64,000 nt of DNA, taken from Stanieria sp. NIES-3757. GTDB lineage: Bacteria > Cyanobacteriota > Cyanobacteriia > Cyanobacteriales > Xenococcaceae. Position numbers and translations under genes: made by a program. This document shows, one piece after another, positions 35,165-44,671 of this stretch. The first letter of the stretch is position 1. Every line of letters starts with the position of its first letter. The notes beneath the pieces were generated by a model. It was given only the letters and a program-made list of their open reading frames with translations. It made no database searches and had not been told where the DNA came from. The DNA lies in NCBI GenBank assembly GCA_002355455.1, contig AP017376.1:62001-126000 (forward strand), read 5' to 3'.

Positions 35165-36913
35165 CTACATTTGAGTTTGAAAAATTTGATGCATGAGTTC
35201 TTTGACGTTATCTGGATTACCGTCTTTGACAGTAGTTTCGCTAAAAGCTGCGATCGCTTCTAGTTCTTGGTAATTGACTTCGCCGTAAGCAATTGGTAAA
35301 ATTCTGACTCCCGCATTAGACACGACATCCCGAATTCGGTCGAATTCCAAACCCGTAGTGCGATCGCCGTCGCTGAGAAGTAGTAGATAGAAGATCCCAT
35401 TGGGATCGCGTTCTTTTTTGGCTAGTAAATCTGCCAAACCCACGACCAAACCGTCATAGATTGCCGTACTACCCACTGCTTGAAGGCTATTAATTCCTGC
35501 TAAAAGCCGTTGCTGTTGATTTTGGTCAAAGGCATTTAAATCGACAATGCGAGTAGGTGTATCGGCAAAGGAAACCAATCCAATTTCGTTACCTGGATTA
35601 ATTTCTGTCGTAGCTACTCGTAAAGCTTCTTTGAGAGAGTTAATTGGTTCGCCTTCTAGAGAGCCAGATACATCGACGACCAATTCCATATAAACGGTTC
35701 TACCCAAATCCTTACGTTGTTTCCAGTATTTTTGTGCTGCTAGTAAAATTTCTCCATCAGGTTGGGGAGGAGAATCTGAAGCTGCATTTTGTACGGAAAC
35801 AAAGCTATCTTTATTTGCCAGTTGCTGCATTTTTGCTGAAAGAACAAATTGAGTAAATTTAGTCAACGCAGCTTCTTGTTCGGGACTATTCCAACTAAAA
35901 GTGACTAGAGGATTATCGTGAGCTACACCAAAGCTGACAAAGTGAAGGTTTTTAAATTCTGGCTGTTGTTTGAGATTGAGGTAATTTTGGTACTCCAAAG
36001 GAAAAGCATCTAATTTATCGGGTTCGCGCTGATAGATTTCGAGCAAGTCTAGAGTTGTCGTAGTCGTTACTAACACGCGATTTTGAAACGTCTCGAAGAC
36101 AGAATTAACTGGCTGAGAATTGAGATCGCTTTGGCTAAGAGGGTTGCCATCGAGATGATGTCCCGCAGCACGCCAAAAAATAGAATAGAGTAAATTAATT
36201 GCCGTAGAACTTTCATAGGGGTTAGCATAGCCGACAGTTAAGTTACCCGCTAAAATCCCATCTAAAACGCGATCGAAGGTTACTTTTCCGTCTTTGGCTA
36301 GTTTTTGATAGGCTGATTCGGAAAGTAGCAAACCCGCAGTATTAGGAACGAGTTGAGGTGCGATTGTTTTAAAGTCGATTCCTTGAGCTTGTAGCATCGA
36401 TAGCCAAAGACTATTGGAAGGAGTATAGGCATTAGGTTTAGTCGCTCCTGCTGCAATTAATCTCGCTCCCGCACCAGAGGGAATCGAACGAATGCTTACC
36501 TCTATTTTCTGACCATCAATAGTTTGGTTTTGAGCATTAAATTCATCTACAGCTTCAATCAGGAAATCTTCAGTAGAAGAGTCTGGATTGGCTTTTTCTG
36601 GTGAACTATAAATTTCTAAAGAGATGACATTAACACTGTTGGTGTTTTTCGATCCATAAACGGGATAATTTTCTAGGTTAGGAATCGGTTCGGTAATTGC
36701 TGGAGTGTCGGAGATCGGAAGTATCTCAGGTAAAGGACTGGGATTTACCGTAATATTATCGACCAGTTTGTTTATTTGGGTTATTGTATCCGATGGCGAT
36801 AGTAATACTTGCTTTGTATCTGGGCTACAAGCCCATAGAGACGATAAACACAGCAATAAAGTAACTACAAAATATAATAACCATCGAGTTATCTTAAGAT
36901 GTTTTTTGTTCAT
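35165..36913 (-). CDS. Lipoprotein with substrate-binding-like and VWA domains
   Basis: 582 residues. The signal ends in a lipobox (LSSLWAC, Cys29), so the protein is probably lipid-anchored. Residues about 95-370 look like an extracellular solute-binding domain (EIYSSPEKANPDSS, SGAGARLIAAGATKP, VGYANPYESSTA). The C-terminal 180 residues are a von Willebrand A domain with MIDAS motif DVSGSLEG and a later LLLLSDGDRTTG. VWA domains bind partners through a metal ion. The gene leads a group of membrane-associated proteins. Confidence 0.82.
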   Translation of the reverse strand: MNKKHLKITRWLLYFVVTLLLCLSSLWACSPDTKQVLLSPSDTITQINKLVDNITVNPSPLPEILPISDTPAITEPIPNLENYPVYGSKNTNSVNVISLEIYSSPEKANPDSSTEDFLIEAVDEFNAQNQTIDGQKIEVSIRSIPSGAGARLIAAGATKPNAYTPSNSLWLSMLQAQGIDFKTIAPQLVPNTAGLLLSESAYQKLAKDGKVTFDRVLDGILAGNLTVGYANPYESSTAINLLYSIFWRAAGHHLDGNPLSQSDLNSQPVNSVFETFQNRVLVTTTTTLDLLEIYQREPDKLDAFPLEYQNYLNLKQQPEFKNLHFVSFGVAHDNPLVTFSWNSPEQEAALTKFTQFVLSAKMQQLANKDSFVSVQNAASDSPPQPDGEILLAAQKYWKQRKDLGRTVYMELVVDVSGSLEGEPINSLKEALRVATTEINPGNEIGLVSFADTPTRIVDLNAFDQNQQQRLLAGINSLQAVGSTAIYDGLVVGLADLLAKKERDPNGIFYLLLLSDGDRTTGLEFDRIRDVVSNAGVRILPIAYGEVNYQELEAIAAFSETTVKDGNPDNVKELMHQIFQTQM

Positions 36914-37042
36914 TTATTTATCGATTAAGAACTAAATTATTCAACAACTCGGTCGAAAATCGCGAGGAAATCTCGCCATTATTCGCATCTAATTTATTAA
37001 TCGATGTAAAAAACTAATTTGTTGCATCGATGCAAGCAAATT

Positions 37043-37399
37043 TTAAGGACAACTAACTTCTGTGTCGTAAGACCAAATATAATCATTTTGTCGAAGTAAT
37101 TGAAAAATGATTGCCCACAGACTTACCCTAGCCATGATTTCACAATCTTTTTGGTAATTGATAAATTCTGGGGTAAAGAGCGTGTAAACATTAAAATTGT
37201 CTCTTTCTAAAATGACAATCTGTTCTCCTTGATAGTCGATAAATTGAGTAGTGCCAGTTAGAGGAACAATTTTTGGCGCGCCAAACTCAACTCCCAATCC
37301 AATTCCTACTGCACCTGGCGGTAAATCTGGAGCTTTGCATTGAATGGGAAATAACATCATAAATAGGGCAAATAAGACAAAATATCCGAGCTTTTTCAT
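37043..37399 (-). CDS. Hypothetical secreted or lipid-anchored small protein
   Basis: 118 residues with an N-terminal signal (YFVLFALFMMLFPIQC) that could be a lipobox-like Cys. The mature part (DLPPGAVGIGLGVEFGAPKIVPLTGTTQ) resembles the first strands of an SPFH/Band-7 protein in general pattern, which is interesting because a slipin gene follows. Not enough to name it. Confidence 0.5.
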   Translation of the reverse strand: MKKLGYFVLFALFMMLFPIQCKAPDLPPGAVGIGLGVEFGAPKIVPLTGTTQFIDYQGEQIVILERDNFNVYTLFTPEFINYQKDCEIMARVSLWAIIFQLLRQNDYIWSYDTEVSCP

Positions 37400-37527
37400 G
37401 TTTTGTCGTACCTTCAGTAAATTATTGTTTTAGTGATAGCGATCGCTCTAAAAGCGAATTGCTAGACTCTCTAATTACTTCGGTGTTAAAGAGTTGAAAG
37501 TTGCAATTTTTGTCTTGATTTTTTCCT

Positions 37528-37554
37528 AAAAAAAAGTTCGGTTTTTAACCGAAC
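37528..37554 (-). terminator. Rho-independent terminator of the slipin gene
   Basis: Minus-strand reading: GTTCGGTT-AAA-AACCGAAC followed by TTTTTTTT. It lies 28 bases downstream of the slipin stop codon. Confidence 0.8.
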
Positions 37555-37581
37555 CTGCTGGAAATTATTTAAGGGCAATAT

Positions 37582-38367
37582 TTACTTTGAATGACTGCGC
37601 TCTAGCCAAGTATCGATACTTTCAATTCCTAAAGGGGTAGGCATGGCAGTACCAGAATTATTAGTAGGAACGAATAACATTGTCGATTTGCCCTCCATGC
37701 ACATTTCGTATAGCATATTCATCGCACGTAACTGTAATGAAACGGGGTTATTAGCATATTTTTCGGCAGCTTTGGCAATCGCATCGACTGTTAGTTCTTC
37801 TGCTTCTGCTAGTTTAACTCTGGCTCTTTTTTCTCGTTCTGCTGCTGCTTCACGGGAGATAGCTTCTTCTAATTCTTTGGAAACTATCACATCTTTAATT
37901 TCTACGCCGACAATTAAGATTCCCCACTGACAGACAAATTCAGCAATGTGTTCCATCACGATATCGCCAATTTTATCTCTTTGGGATAGTAATTCATCTA
38001 AACTCGATTTACCTACCATATCTCTAATCGAAGAACGAACCGCTAGTTGAGTAGCTTGATGATAGTTATCGACATTTAAAACTGCTACTTTAGAATCCCG
38101 AACCTTATAGAATAAAATGGCATCAACTTCTACAGGAATATTGTCTCTAGTTAATCCTTTTTGTAGCGGTACGGTGTATGTAATTGTTCTTTTGTCTACC
38201 TTTTGTGCTGTCTGAATAATTGGGAAACAGAGATACATTCCAGGTTTAGCTGTTTTAGATAACCGTCCCAAAGTAAAGATTAAAATATCTTCCCATTGGT
38301 TACAAATTCTGATGGATAATAGTATTATTACTACTGCCACAATTATAATAATAAATAGCGTTTCCAT
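37582..38367 (-). CDS. SPFH/Band-7 family protein (slipin/stomatin-like)
   Basis: 261 residues from the ATG at 38367, which is preceded by GGAG at 6 bases; a TTG 12 bases upstream also opens the frame. An N-terminal membrane helix (LFIIIIVAVVIILLSI) is followed by the Band-7 core: KPGMYLCFPIIQTAQKVDKRTITYTVP, TRDNIPVEVDAILFYKV and SSIRDMVGKSSLDELLSQRDKI. A coiled-coil with AAAEREKRARVKLAEAEE comes next. Such proteins scaffold membrane microdomains and often regulate proteases; the trypsin-like protease upstream may be functionally linked. Confidence 0.88.
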   Translation of the reverse strand: METLFIIIIVAVVIILLSIRICNQWEDILIFTLGRLSKTAKPGMYLCFPIIQTAQKVDKRTITYTVPLQKGLTRDNIPVEVDAILFYKVRDSKVAVLNVDNYHQATQLAVRSSIRDMVGKSSLDELLSQRDKIGDIVMEHIAEFVCQWGILIVGVEIKDVIVSKELEEAISREAAAEREKRARVKLAEAEELTVDAIAKAAEKYANNPVSLQLRAMNMLYEMCMEGKSTMLFVPTNNSGTAMPTPLGIESIDTWLERSHSK

Positions 38368-38489
38368 TGTTTTCTCCAATTAAAATGGTGTTTGCGATCG
38401 ATACATTGATTAAAAAAAAAGATGAAGTTGCCAAAAACGAGAAGGGTATTTCTTTAGTCTCGTATACTAAGAATTTACTACCCTAAAAT

Positions 38490-39275
38490 TTAGTTGAAAC
38501 ATATTTTAGTAACTACAAAAGGATTGACAAATATTTCTATTTTTTCCAAAGAAACAGCGTGATTAAGTCCAGCTTCCGATTTGCCACTGTTTACTCCAAT
38601 TACGCGTCCTTGAGAATTGAGTAAAGGACTACCAGAGCTATCAAGATGAGTTATAAATGCATCGTGTAATATACCCGATTCTGGATCGATACTAGAAATA
38701 GTTCCTGCTGCAAAAGAATTACTCGTTTCTTCAGATGAGTTAATAGTATATACAGGTTCGCCTACTCTAGCATAATTGAAAAACATAAAAGGGAAAAATA
38801 ATGTATCTAAAGTAGGTAAAGGTTTTTTTTGAGCCAGAAAAGATGGTAATAGTGGCAGTTTGAAAGAGATAGCTGCTAAATCCGCTCGTTCATCTGTTTT
38901 AAAAACATATCCAGAGTATTCTTCTCCATTAGCAAGAATCACTTTGACTTTCCAGTTATCTTCGACAATATGACTGTTAGTAATGACTGCAAACTCTGAA
39001 TGAGAACAAGATCTTCCTGCTTCGACAATAAAACCTCTACCAATATTATTATCTGTTTTGACAGTAACTATTGCTTTGCTAGCTTTTTCATAAATTTCTT
39101 GGGGAGTTTTTTCTTGATTTTTAGCCATCTCAAAATTGCTTTTTACTTTAAGATAACTGTTACTAAAATTTTGAGCTAGAGTATAATTAATCGTTACTAA
39201 AACTACTAGCATTGTAATAATTATCTGTCCTACTATTTTTCTTTTTAAATTACGTTTTTTTTGTTTGTAGATCAT
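38490..39275 (-). CDS. Membrane-anchored trypsin-like serine protease
   Basis: 261 residues. A basic N-terminus and membrane helix (IIITMLVVLVTINYTLA region) place the domain outside the cytoplasm. The catalytic set is His in VITNSHIVED, Asp in ERADLAAISF and Ser in LDSSGSPLLNSQGRVIGVNSG. There is no PDZ domain. It probably cleaves envelope proteins. It lies 122 bases upstream of the slipin gene on the same strand. Confidence 0.85.
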   Translation of the reverse strand: MIYKQKKRNLKRKIVGQIIITMLVVLVTINYTLAQNFSNSYLKVKSNFEMAKNQEKTPQEIYEKASKAIVTVKTDNNIGRGFIVEAGRSCSHSEFAVITNSHIVEDNWKVKVILANGEEYSGYVFKTDERADLAAISFKLPLLPSFLAQKKPLPTLDTLFFPFMFFNYARVGEPVYTINSSEETSNSFAAGTISSIDPESGILHDAFITHLDSSGSPLLNSQGRVIGVNSGKSEAGLNHAVSLEKIEIFVNPFVVTKICFN

Positions 39276-39721
39276 AGGTGAGGTAGTTATGACTTGTATA
39301 AATACTCAAAGATTAATAAATAGCAATTTAAATTTTTAATTAATACAATATTGTCATTGATATTAAAAGTATTTATTTCTAATTAATATCAACATTAATA
39401 TGATAGAGAAAAAGTTTTTCATCCCCGCGAGAAAAATTAGTCGTACTAAAATTGGTTCGAGAGCGATCGCTCTGCGCCTTCGGCAAGATCGCAATACTTG
39501 CATTAATAGTTTTTACGTTCATCTGGCAATTTCTCTTTACTAATACCTATCTCTCTTATCGGTACGATCTCAAAAGATGTTGCATAATCGCAGAGATAAT
39601 TTTTTTTGCGATCGCGAAACTTTACTCCAAAAATTATGAGACCAATCTAAAATATGATGAAGCTGCAAAACACTGATTTCTATTGACACGCTCAAAAAAC
39701 TCTTAGTTTTTGGATAATTTA
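39276..39721. other. Intergenic region between protease and kinase genes
   Basis: About 445 bases, AT-rich on the left. A GCGATCGC-containing inverted repeat (GAGCGATCGCTC...) sits at about 39461. A 74-codon frame crosses it, but its N-terminal part is repeat DNA and it has no homology I recognise, so I do not call it. Promoters for both divergent genes are expected here. Confidence 0.4.
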
Positions 39722-41107
39722 ATGCTAGTCGGTCAAGTTTTATTTAAGCAATATAAAATCGTCGAACAAATTGGCGAAGGTGGTTTTGGTCGTACCTATG
39801 TCGTTATCGATCTCGCTTTTCCTGGCAAACCCCATCGGCTTCTCAAACATCTATATCCCCTAAATAGAGATTCTGCCAGTTTGGCAAAAGCTAAAAAATT
39901 ATTTAAAACCGAAGCAATTGTTCTATCTCGTCTAGGAGAACACGATCGCATTCCCCGTCTTTTTTCTCATTTTGAGGAAGATGGAGAGTTTTTTTTAGTG
40001 CAGGAATTAATTGAAGGTCGAAATTTAACTTCTGAATTTAAGTTAGGTAAAAGATGGGGTGAAACCGAAACGATTGAGTTTCTTCGAGAACTTTTAGCAA
40101 TTTTGTCTTTAGTCCATCAAGAAAATACGATACACCGCGATATTAAACCCGCCAATATCATGCGTCGTCAAAAGGATGGCAAATTAGTTCTCATTGATTT
40201 CGGTGCGGTAAAAGAAATTTTAACCGTAAATCAACACGGAAGTACTAATATATCTTTACTATCGGATGGTATTGGTACCCCTGCTTATATGCCACCAGAA
40301 CAAGCAATGGGAAAACCTGGAAAGTATAGTGACATCTATGCAGTAGGATTATTGGGTATTCAGGCTGTCACTGGTTTATCGCCTACAAAAATACCTCAAA
40401 ATTCCGAAGAGTTGGAAACAATGTGGAATAAACTTAACCTCAAAATCAATCCACGATTCAAGAGTCTTTTAAATAGGATGGTTAGTTTTCAATACAAACA
40501 AAGATTTTCCGATGCTGATGAAGCTTTAGAGGCACTCAATCTAATTCAAAAAATCCCATCAAAAGTAAAACTACTATCGCTTTTATTAGGAGCTATAGGA
40601 CTGACTGGTGCGGGGATTTCTGTTTTGACTTTTATGAATAAGCCTAACTATACTGGCTTGGCAACATATTTACAAAACGAGCAATGGCAACAAGCTAATA
40701 CAGAAACAGATAACCTTATTCTCAAAATTGCAGGAGAACAGAGTACTTTAGATGCCGAATCAATTCAAAAATTCCCTTGTAACTCACTGCAAAAAATCGA
40801 TGAATTGTGGATGCAGAATAGTAATGGACGCTTTGGTTATACTCCCCAAAAAAAAGCTTATTTAGAAACAGGAAATGAATTCGATCGCTATATCGAATCT
40901 ACTTATGAAACATTTGGCAATGAAGTTGGTTGGAGAATTTTTGGTACTTGGAAAAGATACAACGACTTTAATTTCAATCAGATCGATACGACCATAACCC
41001 CATCGGGTTTTCTTCCTACTCCAGGTAAAGTAGCCGATAACAAACAAGATTTACGTATTCGCGAACGGGAAATGTTATTGTCGCGGTTCGATGCTTGTGG
41101 ATTTTAA
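39722..41107 (+). CDS. Ser/Thr protein kinase with C-terminal GUN4 domain
   Basis: About 461 residues from MLVGQVLFKQY, the standard start for cyanobacterial kinases; a TTG four codons upstream is possible. Kinase motifs: glycine loop GEGGFGRTY, ATP-binding Lys in LLKHLYP, catalytic HRDIKPANI, LIDFGAVKE and PPEQ. A membrane helix (LLSLLLGAIGLTGAGISVL) leads to a GUN4 domain with YTGLATYLQNEQWQQANTET and ID.LW...NGRFGYTPQKKAY. GUN4 domains bind porphyrins or Mg-protoporphyrin, so the kinase may respond to a tetrapyrrole or similar ligand. Confidence 0.88.
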   Translation: MLVGQVLFKQYKIVEQIGEGGFGRTYVVIDLAFPGKPHRLLKHLYPLNRDSASLAKAKKLFKTEAIVLSRLGEHDRIPRLFSHFEEDGEFFLVQELIEGRNLTSEFKLGKRWGETETIEFLRELLAILSLVHQENTIHRDIKPANIMRRQKDGKLVLIDFGAVKEILTVNQHGSTNISLLSDGIGTPAYMPPEQAMGKPGKYSDIYAVGLLGIQAVTGLSPTKIPQNSEELETMWNKLNLKINPRFKSLLNRMVSFQYKQRFSDADEALEALNLIQKIPSKVKLLSLLLGAIGLTGAGISVLTFMNKPNYTGLATYLQNEQWQQANTETDNLILKIAGEQSTLDAESIQKFPCNSLQKIDELWMQNSNGRFGYTPQKKAYLETGNEFDRYIESTYETFGNEVGWRIFGTWKRYNDFNFNQIDTTITPSGFLPTPGKVADNKQDLRIREREMLLSRFDACGF

Positions 41108-41108
41108 T

Positions 41109-41666
41109 TTAAAACACATCTTCGTAAAGATTTGCCATTGTTAAACTCAATCCAACTGAAGTTAGGTGTAAATTGTCGCTTTTGCCTAAAGTTTCTACTG
41201 TCCAGTTATCCTGGTTGTCTCGACGATAAACTTCGACTTTCATCTCATCTTGAGCAATTAAGACATATTCTTCTAAACTCTCTAAAGTTTGATAATTGAT
41301 TCTTTTTTCTCTGCGATCTGTAGTAGCGGTAGACTCAGAAAGGACTTCTACAATTAGTTTGGGACTGGTTTTAAAATACTTGGCACTATCATTGGGATCG
41401 CAGGTGACTAAGAGATCGGGATAATAAAATATGTCGGCTGTTGGCAATTTAACTTTTACTTTCATATCGGAAACAAAGGCGCGACAAGAACTCCCTCTTA
41501 AGTGAGGACGTAATAAGGATATAAAATTTGTAACAATCAAATTATGTTCTTCGCTAGCACCAGCCATCGCAAAGATTTGTCCCGCTACGTATTCATGACG
41601 AATTTCAGCATTTTGCTCTAATTTGAAGTATTCTTCTACAGTGAGCGAGTTTACAGAAGAGTGCAT
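41109..41666 (-). CDS. Uma2-family (DUF820) putative endonuclease
   Basis: 185 residues. SLTVEEYFKLEQNAEIRHEYVAGQIFAMAGAS, then YYPDLLVTCDP, then KLIVEVLSESTATTDRREK and VLIAQDE give the PD-(D/E)XK-like order. The family is abundant in cyanobacteria, its targets are not known. It is convergent with the kinase gene; the stops are one base apart. Confidence 0.88.
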   Translation of the reverse strand: MHSSVNSLTVEEYFKLEQNAEIRHEYVAGQIFAMAGASEEHNLIVTNFISLLRPHLRGSSCRAFVSDMKVKVKLPTADIFYYPDLLVTCDPNDSAKYFKTSPKLIVEVLSESTATTDRREKRINYQTLESLEEYVLIAQDEMKVEVYRRDNQDNWTVETLGKSDNLHLTSVGLSLTMANLYEDVF

Positions 41667-41700
41667 TGTTTTACCCGTGTTTTTTTAAAACTCTTATGGA

Positions 41701-41760
41701 TTGACATCCTCACCGCCCTAGAAGTGCGGTGATTCCCAAACATCACTATTTGGGTTTCTG
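41701..41760 (-). ncRNA. Putative omega RNA / right-end guide scaffold
   Basis: By analogy with characterised TnpB systems, the guide RNA overlaps the tnpB 3' end and the right-end hairpin, with the guide taken from DNA just outside GATGTCAA (minus-strand reading TCCATAAGAG...). The hairpin is visible; the transcript limits are inferred and its 5' end probably lies further into tnpB. Confidence 0.45.
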
Positions 41761-42978
41761 TTTCTTTCTCTTTCGAGTTTTCCGCAACTGCCCACGCGAG
41801 TTGCTCATGGGGGAAACCCCCAAGACCGCACTCGCTCCTTTAACACTATGGTTATCAGGTCTTATGTCCGCTCCACAGACGATCACTGCGAGTCCCGCAG
41901 CGAGTATGTTTTTTGCAGCGTTGATGTCCCTGTCAATGCCTATTGTCATACAGCTAGGGCAGTCCCAACTGCGAACATTCAAAGGCAATTTTTCAATTAC
42001 GAAACCGCATTGACATCGTTTGCTGCTTGGAAAAAAGCGGTCAATCTTGACCAGTTTTCGTCCGTACCACTCGCACTTATATTCCAGTTGCGCTCGCATC
42101 TCACCCCAAGCTGCATCGCTAATCGAACGAGCCAGCTTACGGTTTTTGACCATGTTTCTAACTGCCAAGTCTTCAATAGCTATCAGGCTATTAGACTGAA
42201 CCAAGCGAGTAGTCAATTTGTGCAGAAAATCAGTACGAGCATCTTTTATTTTGGCGTGTATTCGAGCTACTTTAAGTCGCGCTTTTTCTCGGTTTCTAGA
42301 GCCTTTGGTTTTCCGACTCAGTTCCTTTTGCGCTGCTTTGAGCTTTTTATACAGCCGATTAAAATGTTTTGGGTTAACTATCTTCTCACCATCGCTGGTA
42401 CTGACAAGACTGGTAACTCCAGCATCCAACCCAATCTTTTTGTCTGTTGGTGGAAGTACCTCTACGGTATAGTCATCAACCAACAAAGATACGAACCATC
42501 TACCAGAGGGTTCGAGTTTAACAGTAACAGTCGAAGGTTCACATCCTTGAGGAATATACCTCGACCAAACTATATTCAATGGTTCTTCGCATTTAGCTAA
42601 CCAAAGCTTACCTTCCTTGTAGCGAAAAGCTGCTTTGGTAAACTCTGCCGAACCACCGTTACGTTTTTTCTTGAACCGAGGGTAATTAGCTCTTTTACTC
42701 CAAAAGTTAGAAAAAGCTTTTTGCAAATGTCTCAAACATTGCTGCAAAGGTACACTGCTAACTTCATTAAGAAACTGCAAGTCTTCGGTTTTCTTCCAGT
42801 TAGTCAGCAAGCCAGAGGTTTGCTTATAGTCAACCCTTTCTTGTTTGCTATACCAAGCTTCGGTTCTTGCAGCCAGAGCTTTGTTATAGACCAAACGAAC
42901 ACAACCCATTGTCCGTCGCAGGAGATTTTCTTGCTCGGCAGTTGGGTAAAATCGGTATTTGAAAGCACGTTCGGTCAT
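41746..42978 (-). CDS. tnpB: TnpB RNA-guided nuclease
   Basis: 410 residues. The N-terminal KYRFYPTAEQENLLRRTMGCVRLVYNKAL is typical. RuvC residues: Asp near 185 (KIGLDAGV), Glu near 267 (LIAIEDLAV) and Asp near 347 (IGIDRDINAAKNI). The zinc ribbon reads KRCQCGFV...WDCPSC, so the first pair is C-x-C rather than the usual C-x2-C. TnpB cuts DNA guided by a right-end RNA and helps keep the element at its site. Confidence 0.9.
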   Translation of the reverse strand: MTERAFKYRFYPTAEQENLLRRTMGCVRLVYNKALAARTEAWYSKQERVDYKQTSGLLTNWKKTEDLQFLNEVSSVPLQQCLRHLQKAFSNFWSKRANYPRFKKKRNGGSAEFTKAAFRYKEGKLWLAKCEEPLNIVWSRYIPQGCEPSTVTVKLEPSGRWFVSLLVDDYTVEVLPPTDKKIGLDAGVTSLVSTSDGEKIVNPKHFNRLYKKLKAAQKELSRKTKGSRNREKARLKVARIHAKIKDARTDFLHKLTTRLVQSNSLIAIEDLAVRNMVKNRKLARSISDAAWGEMRAQLEYKCEWYGRKLVKIDRFFPSSKRCQCGFVIEKLPLNVRSWDCPSCMTIGIDRDINAAKNILAAGLAVIVCGADIRPDNHSVKGASAVLGVSPMSNSRGQLRKTRKRKKQKPK

Positions 42979-43027
42979 GCTTACATATTATCACAAATTC
43001 TGTAAAGCCGTGCTGAAGCACGAGGTC

Positions 43028-43792
43028 TTAAACCCAATTTTTTTCGATAATTTTAATATCCAAAGAATAGCCCCTACCTTTGACGGTTTTAAGGAATTGA
43101 GGTTCTCCCGAATCTAGTTCGATTTTGTCTCTAATTCGCCAAACCAAGTGGTTGATATGGCTTCTATTTCTGCCGAAACTATCTTCATTCCAAATTGCTT
43201 CGATCAATTCATCATACTCACAGATTGAGGGGCGATCGCTATTCTGATGATTTTTGCGACTCATATAATCGATTAAATAGCGTTCTTGTTCCCCTAAAGA
43301 TACAGAATCTCGACGACGAGCAATATTACGGAACAAAGTTTTTCGGCTGAGACTGTATTCGATGCTGTGGATGGTTTGCATACTAGATACCTGGCTGGTT
43401 TCTTCAGGATCGATGAATTCCAACCGCCAGAAAATAGGTTGTTCCGACAGACTGAGTTCTCCCAAAATCAAGATATAGTCGCCACTTCTCAGGGAAATTT
43501 TGTCTTCAGAACGCACATCGATTTCTGGTCGGTCTATTTCTCGTTGCAGAAAAGTTCCGTTAGAACTACCTTCGTCTACGATCCACCAGCGATTGTTTTT
43601 GTATTGGAAAGAACAGTGATTTCTAGATATTGTTTTGTGGGGGTCGGGTAGAACGATATGATTGTTACTTTGTCTGCCAAGAGAAATATAAATTTCGGCT
43701 GTTGTTTGCTTGGTAATAATATTTTCTAGCTCAATTGTGTATTGCGAGCCATCTGGTTTGGTAACTTCTAAAAAAGGATATTCGGAATTCAT
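43028..43792 (-). CDS. FHA domain-winged helix transcription regulator
   Basis: 254 residues. FHA domain (about 10-110): LGRQSNNHIVL, SRNHCSFQ, WWIVDEGSSNGTFL. The C-terminal OmpR/PhoB-type winged helix has YDELIEAIW, NHLVWRIRDKIE and FLKTVKGRGYSLDI. FHA binds phosphothreonine, so the protein could join Ser/Thr kinase signalling, such as the GUN4-domain kinase two genes away, to DNA binding. Its stop coincides with the end of the tnpB element. Confidence 0.85.
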   Translation of the reverse strand: MNSEYPFLEVTKPDGSQYTIELENIITKQTTAEIYISLGRQSNNHIVLPDPHKTISRNHCSFQYKNNRWWIVDEGSSNGTFLQREIDRPEIDVRSEDKISLRSGDYILILGELSLSEQPIFWRLEFIDPEETSQVSSMQTIHSIEYSLSRKTLFRNIARRRDSVSLGEQERYLIDYMSRKNHQNSDRPSICEYDELIEAIWNEDSFGRNRSHINHLVWRIRDKIELDSGEPQFLKTVKGRGYSLDIKIIEKNWV

Positions 43793-44061
43793 ATTATCGT
43801 GCTATAGACAAGAATATTAATTTTTTTTAAATACTTATTTCAAAAAAGTTAATGAATAAACCAATAAATTTATTCATCAAATCGAATCTATCATTTATAG
43901 ACCCCAGGCAAGATTGAAACAATATTTAATCTTTATTTAGTCAGATTTAAGTTGATTGTAATTAGATGGCAAAAGCTGTATTATCACGATTACTGAGATT
44001 TCATTAGAAATACATCCGAATAATAATTTCATCTATAAGTGAAAAACTTACTAGAGCGAAA

Positions 44062-44607
44062 ATGCAAGATATTAAAATTTTTAAATTAGGAGCTTTGGTA
44101 CTTTTAACTACTGGAGCTTTATTGGGAGACTACAGGGTAGAAAAATCGACCTTTCTGCCAAGTATGCTCGAAAATGTTTCTCAATCTGTCTTAGCACAAA
44201 ATAGTCCATCTAAAGATGCCAGTCAAATTTTTGAAGAAGTCAATCCCGCTGTGGTGACTATCAAAACTGGTTCGGCAATTGGTAGTGGATTTATTTACAG
44301 CGAAGATGGTTTGATTTTTACCAATGCTCACGTAGTCGAAGACGCTCCGAAGGTGGTAACGGTAGTGTTTGCCGATGGTAGTCAAGCTTCGGCGGATGTG
44401 GTTGGTTTTGCCAAAGGAGGATTAGATTTAGCTGCTTTGCAAGTTTATCAATCAAAAAAATTACCCACCGTTACTCTAGCACAGCCTAATTCTGTTAGAG
44501 TGGGCGAACCTGTTTTTGCGATCGGTACTCCGTTAGATTCTCAATTTCAAAATTCGTTTACCCAAGGCAACGTGACTAAGATCGACCGAGATAAATTTGA
44601 CCATATA
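44062..44607 (+). pseudogene. HtrA-like serine protease, N-terminal part (split by IS5-family copy 3)
   Basis: Signal-type N-terminus (LGALVLLTTGALLGDY), then PAVVTIKTGSAIGSGFIYSEDGLIFTNAHVVED with the catalytic His and KGGLDLAALQVY with the Asp, up to KIDRDKFDHI. The rest continues at 45594. Removing the IS and one TATA rejoins the frame exactly, giving a 376-residue protease. Confidence 0.9.
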
Positions 44608-44671
44608 GAACCCATTTGACATCTTCCAAGTATGGACTTAAAGTTCTCGAAAGTATCAAAATTCATTGACC

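Larger units (their letters stand above)
41701..43030 (-). mobile_element. IS200/IS605-group element with tnpB only (IS1341-type)
   Basis: Contains tnpB but no tnpA. The end downstream of tnpB (41701-41735) has the hairpin CACCGCACTTCTAGGGCGGTG followed by AGGATGTCAA. The other end (about 42995-43030) has the hairpin CGTGCTTCAGCACG beside GGTTTAAGACC. The outer boundary there is approximate and touches the stop of the FHA gene. Movement would need a TnpA in trans. Confidence 0.75.

Noticed and set aside
39452-39676. 74-codon frame upstream of the kinase
   Set aside because: Its first third is HIP1-type repeat DNA, there is no ribosome-binding site and the protein is not recognised.
41848-42600. 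250-codon plus-strand frame opposite tnpB
   Set aside because: It is an antisense shadow of a well-supported tnpB gene.
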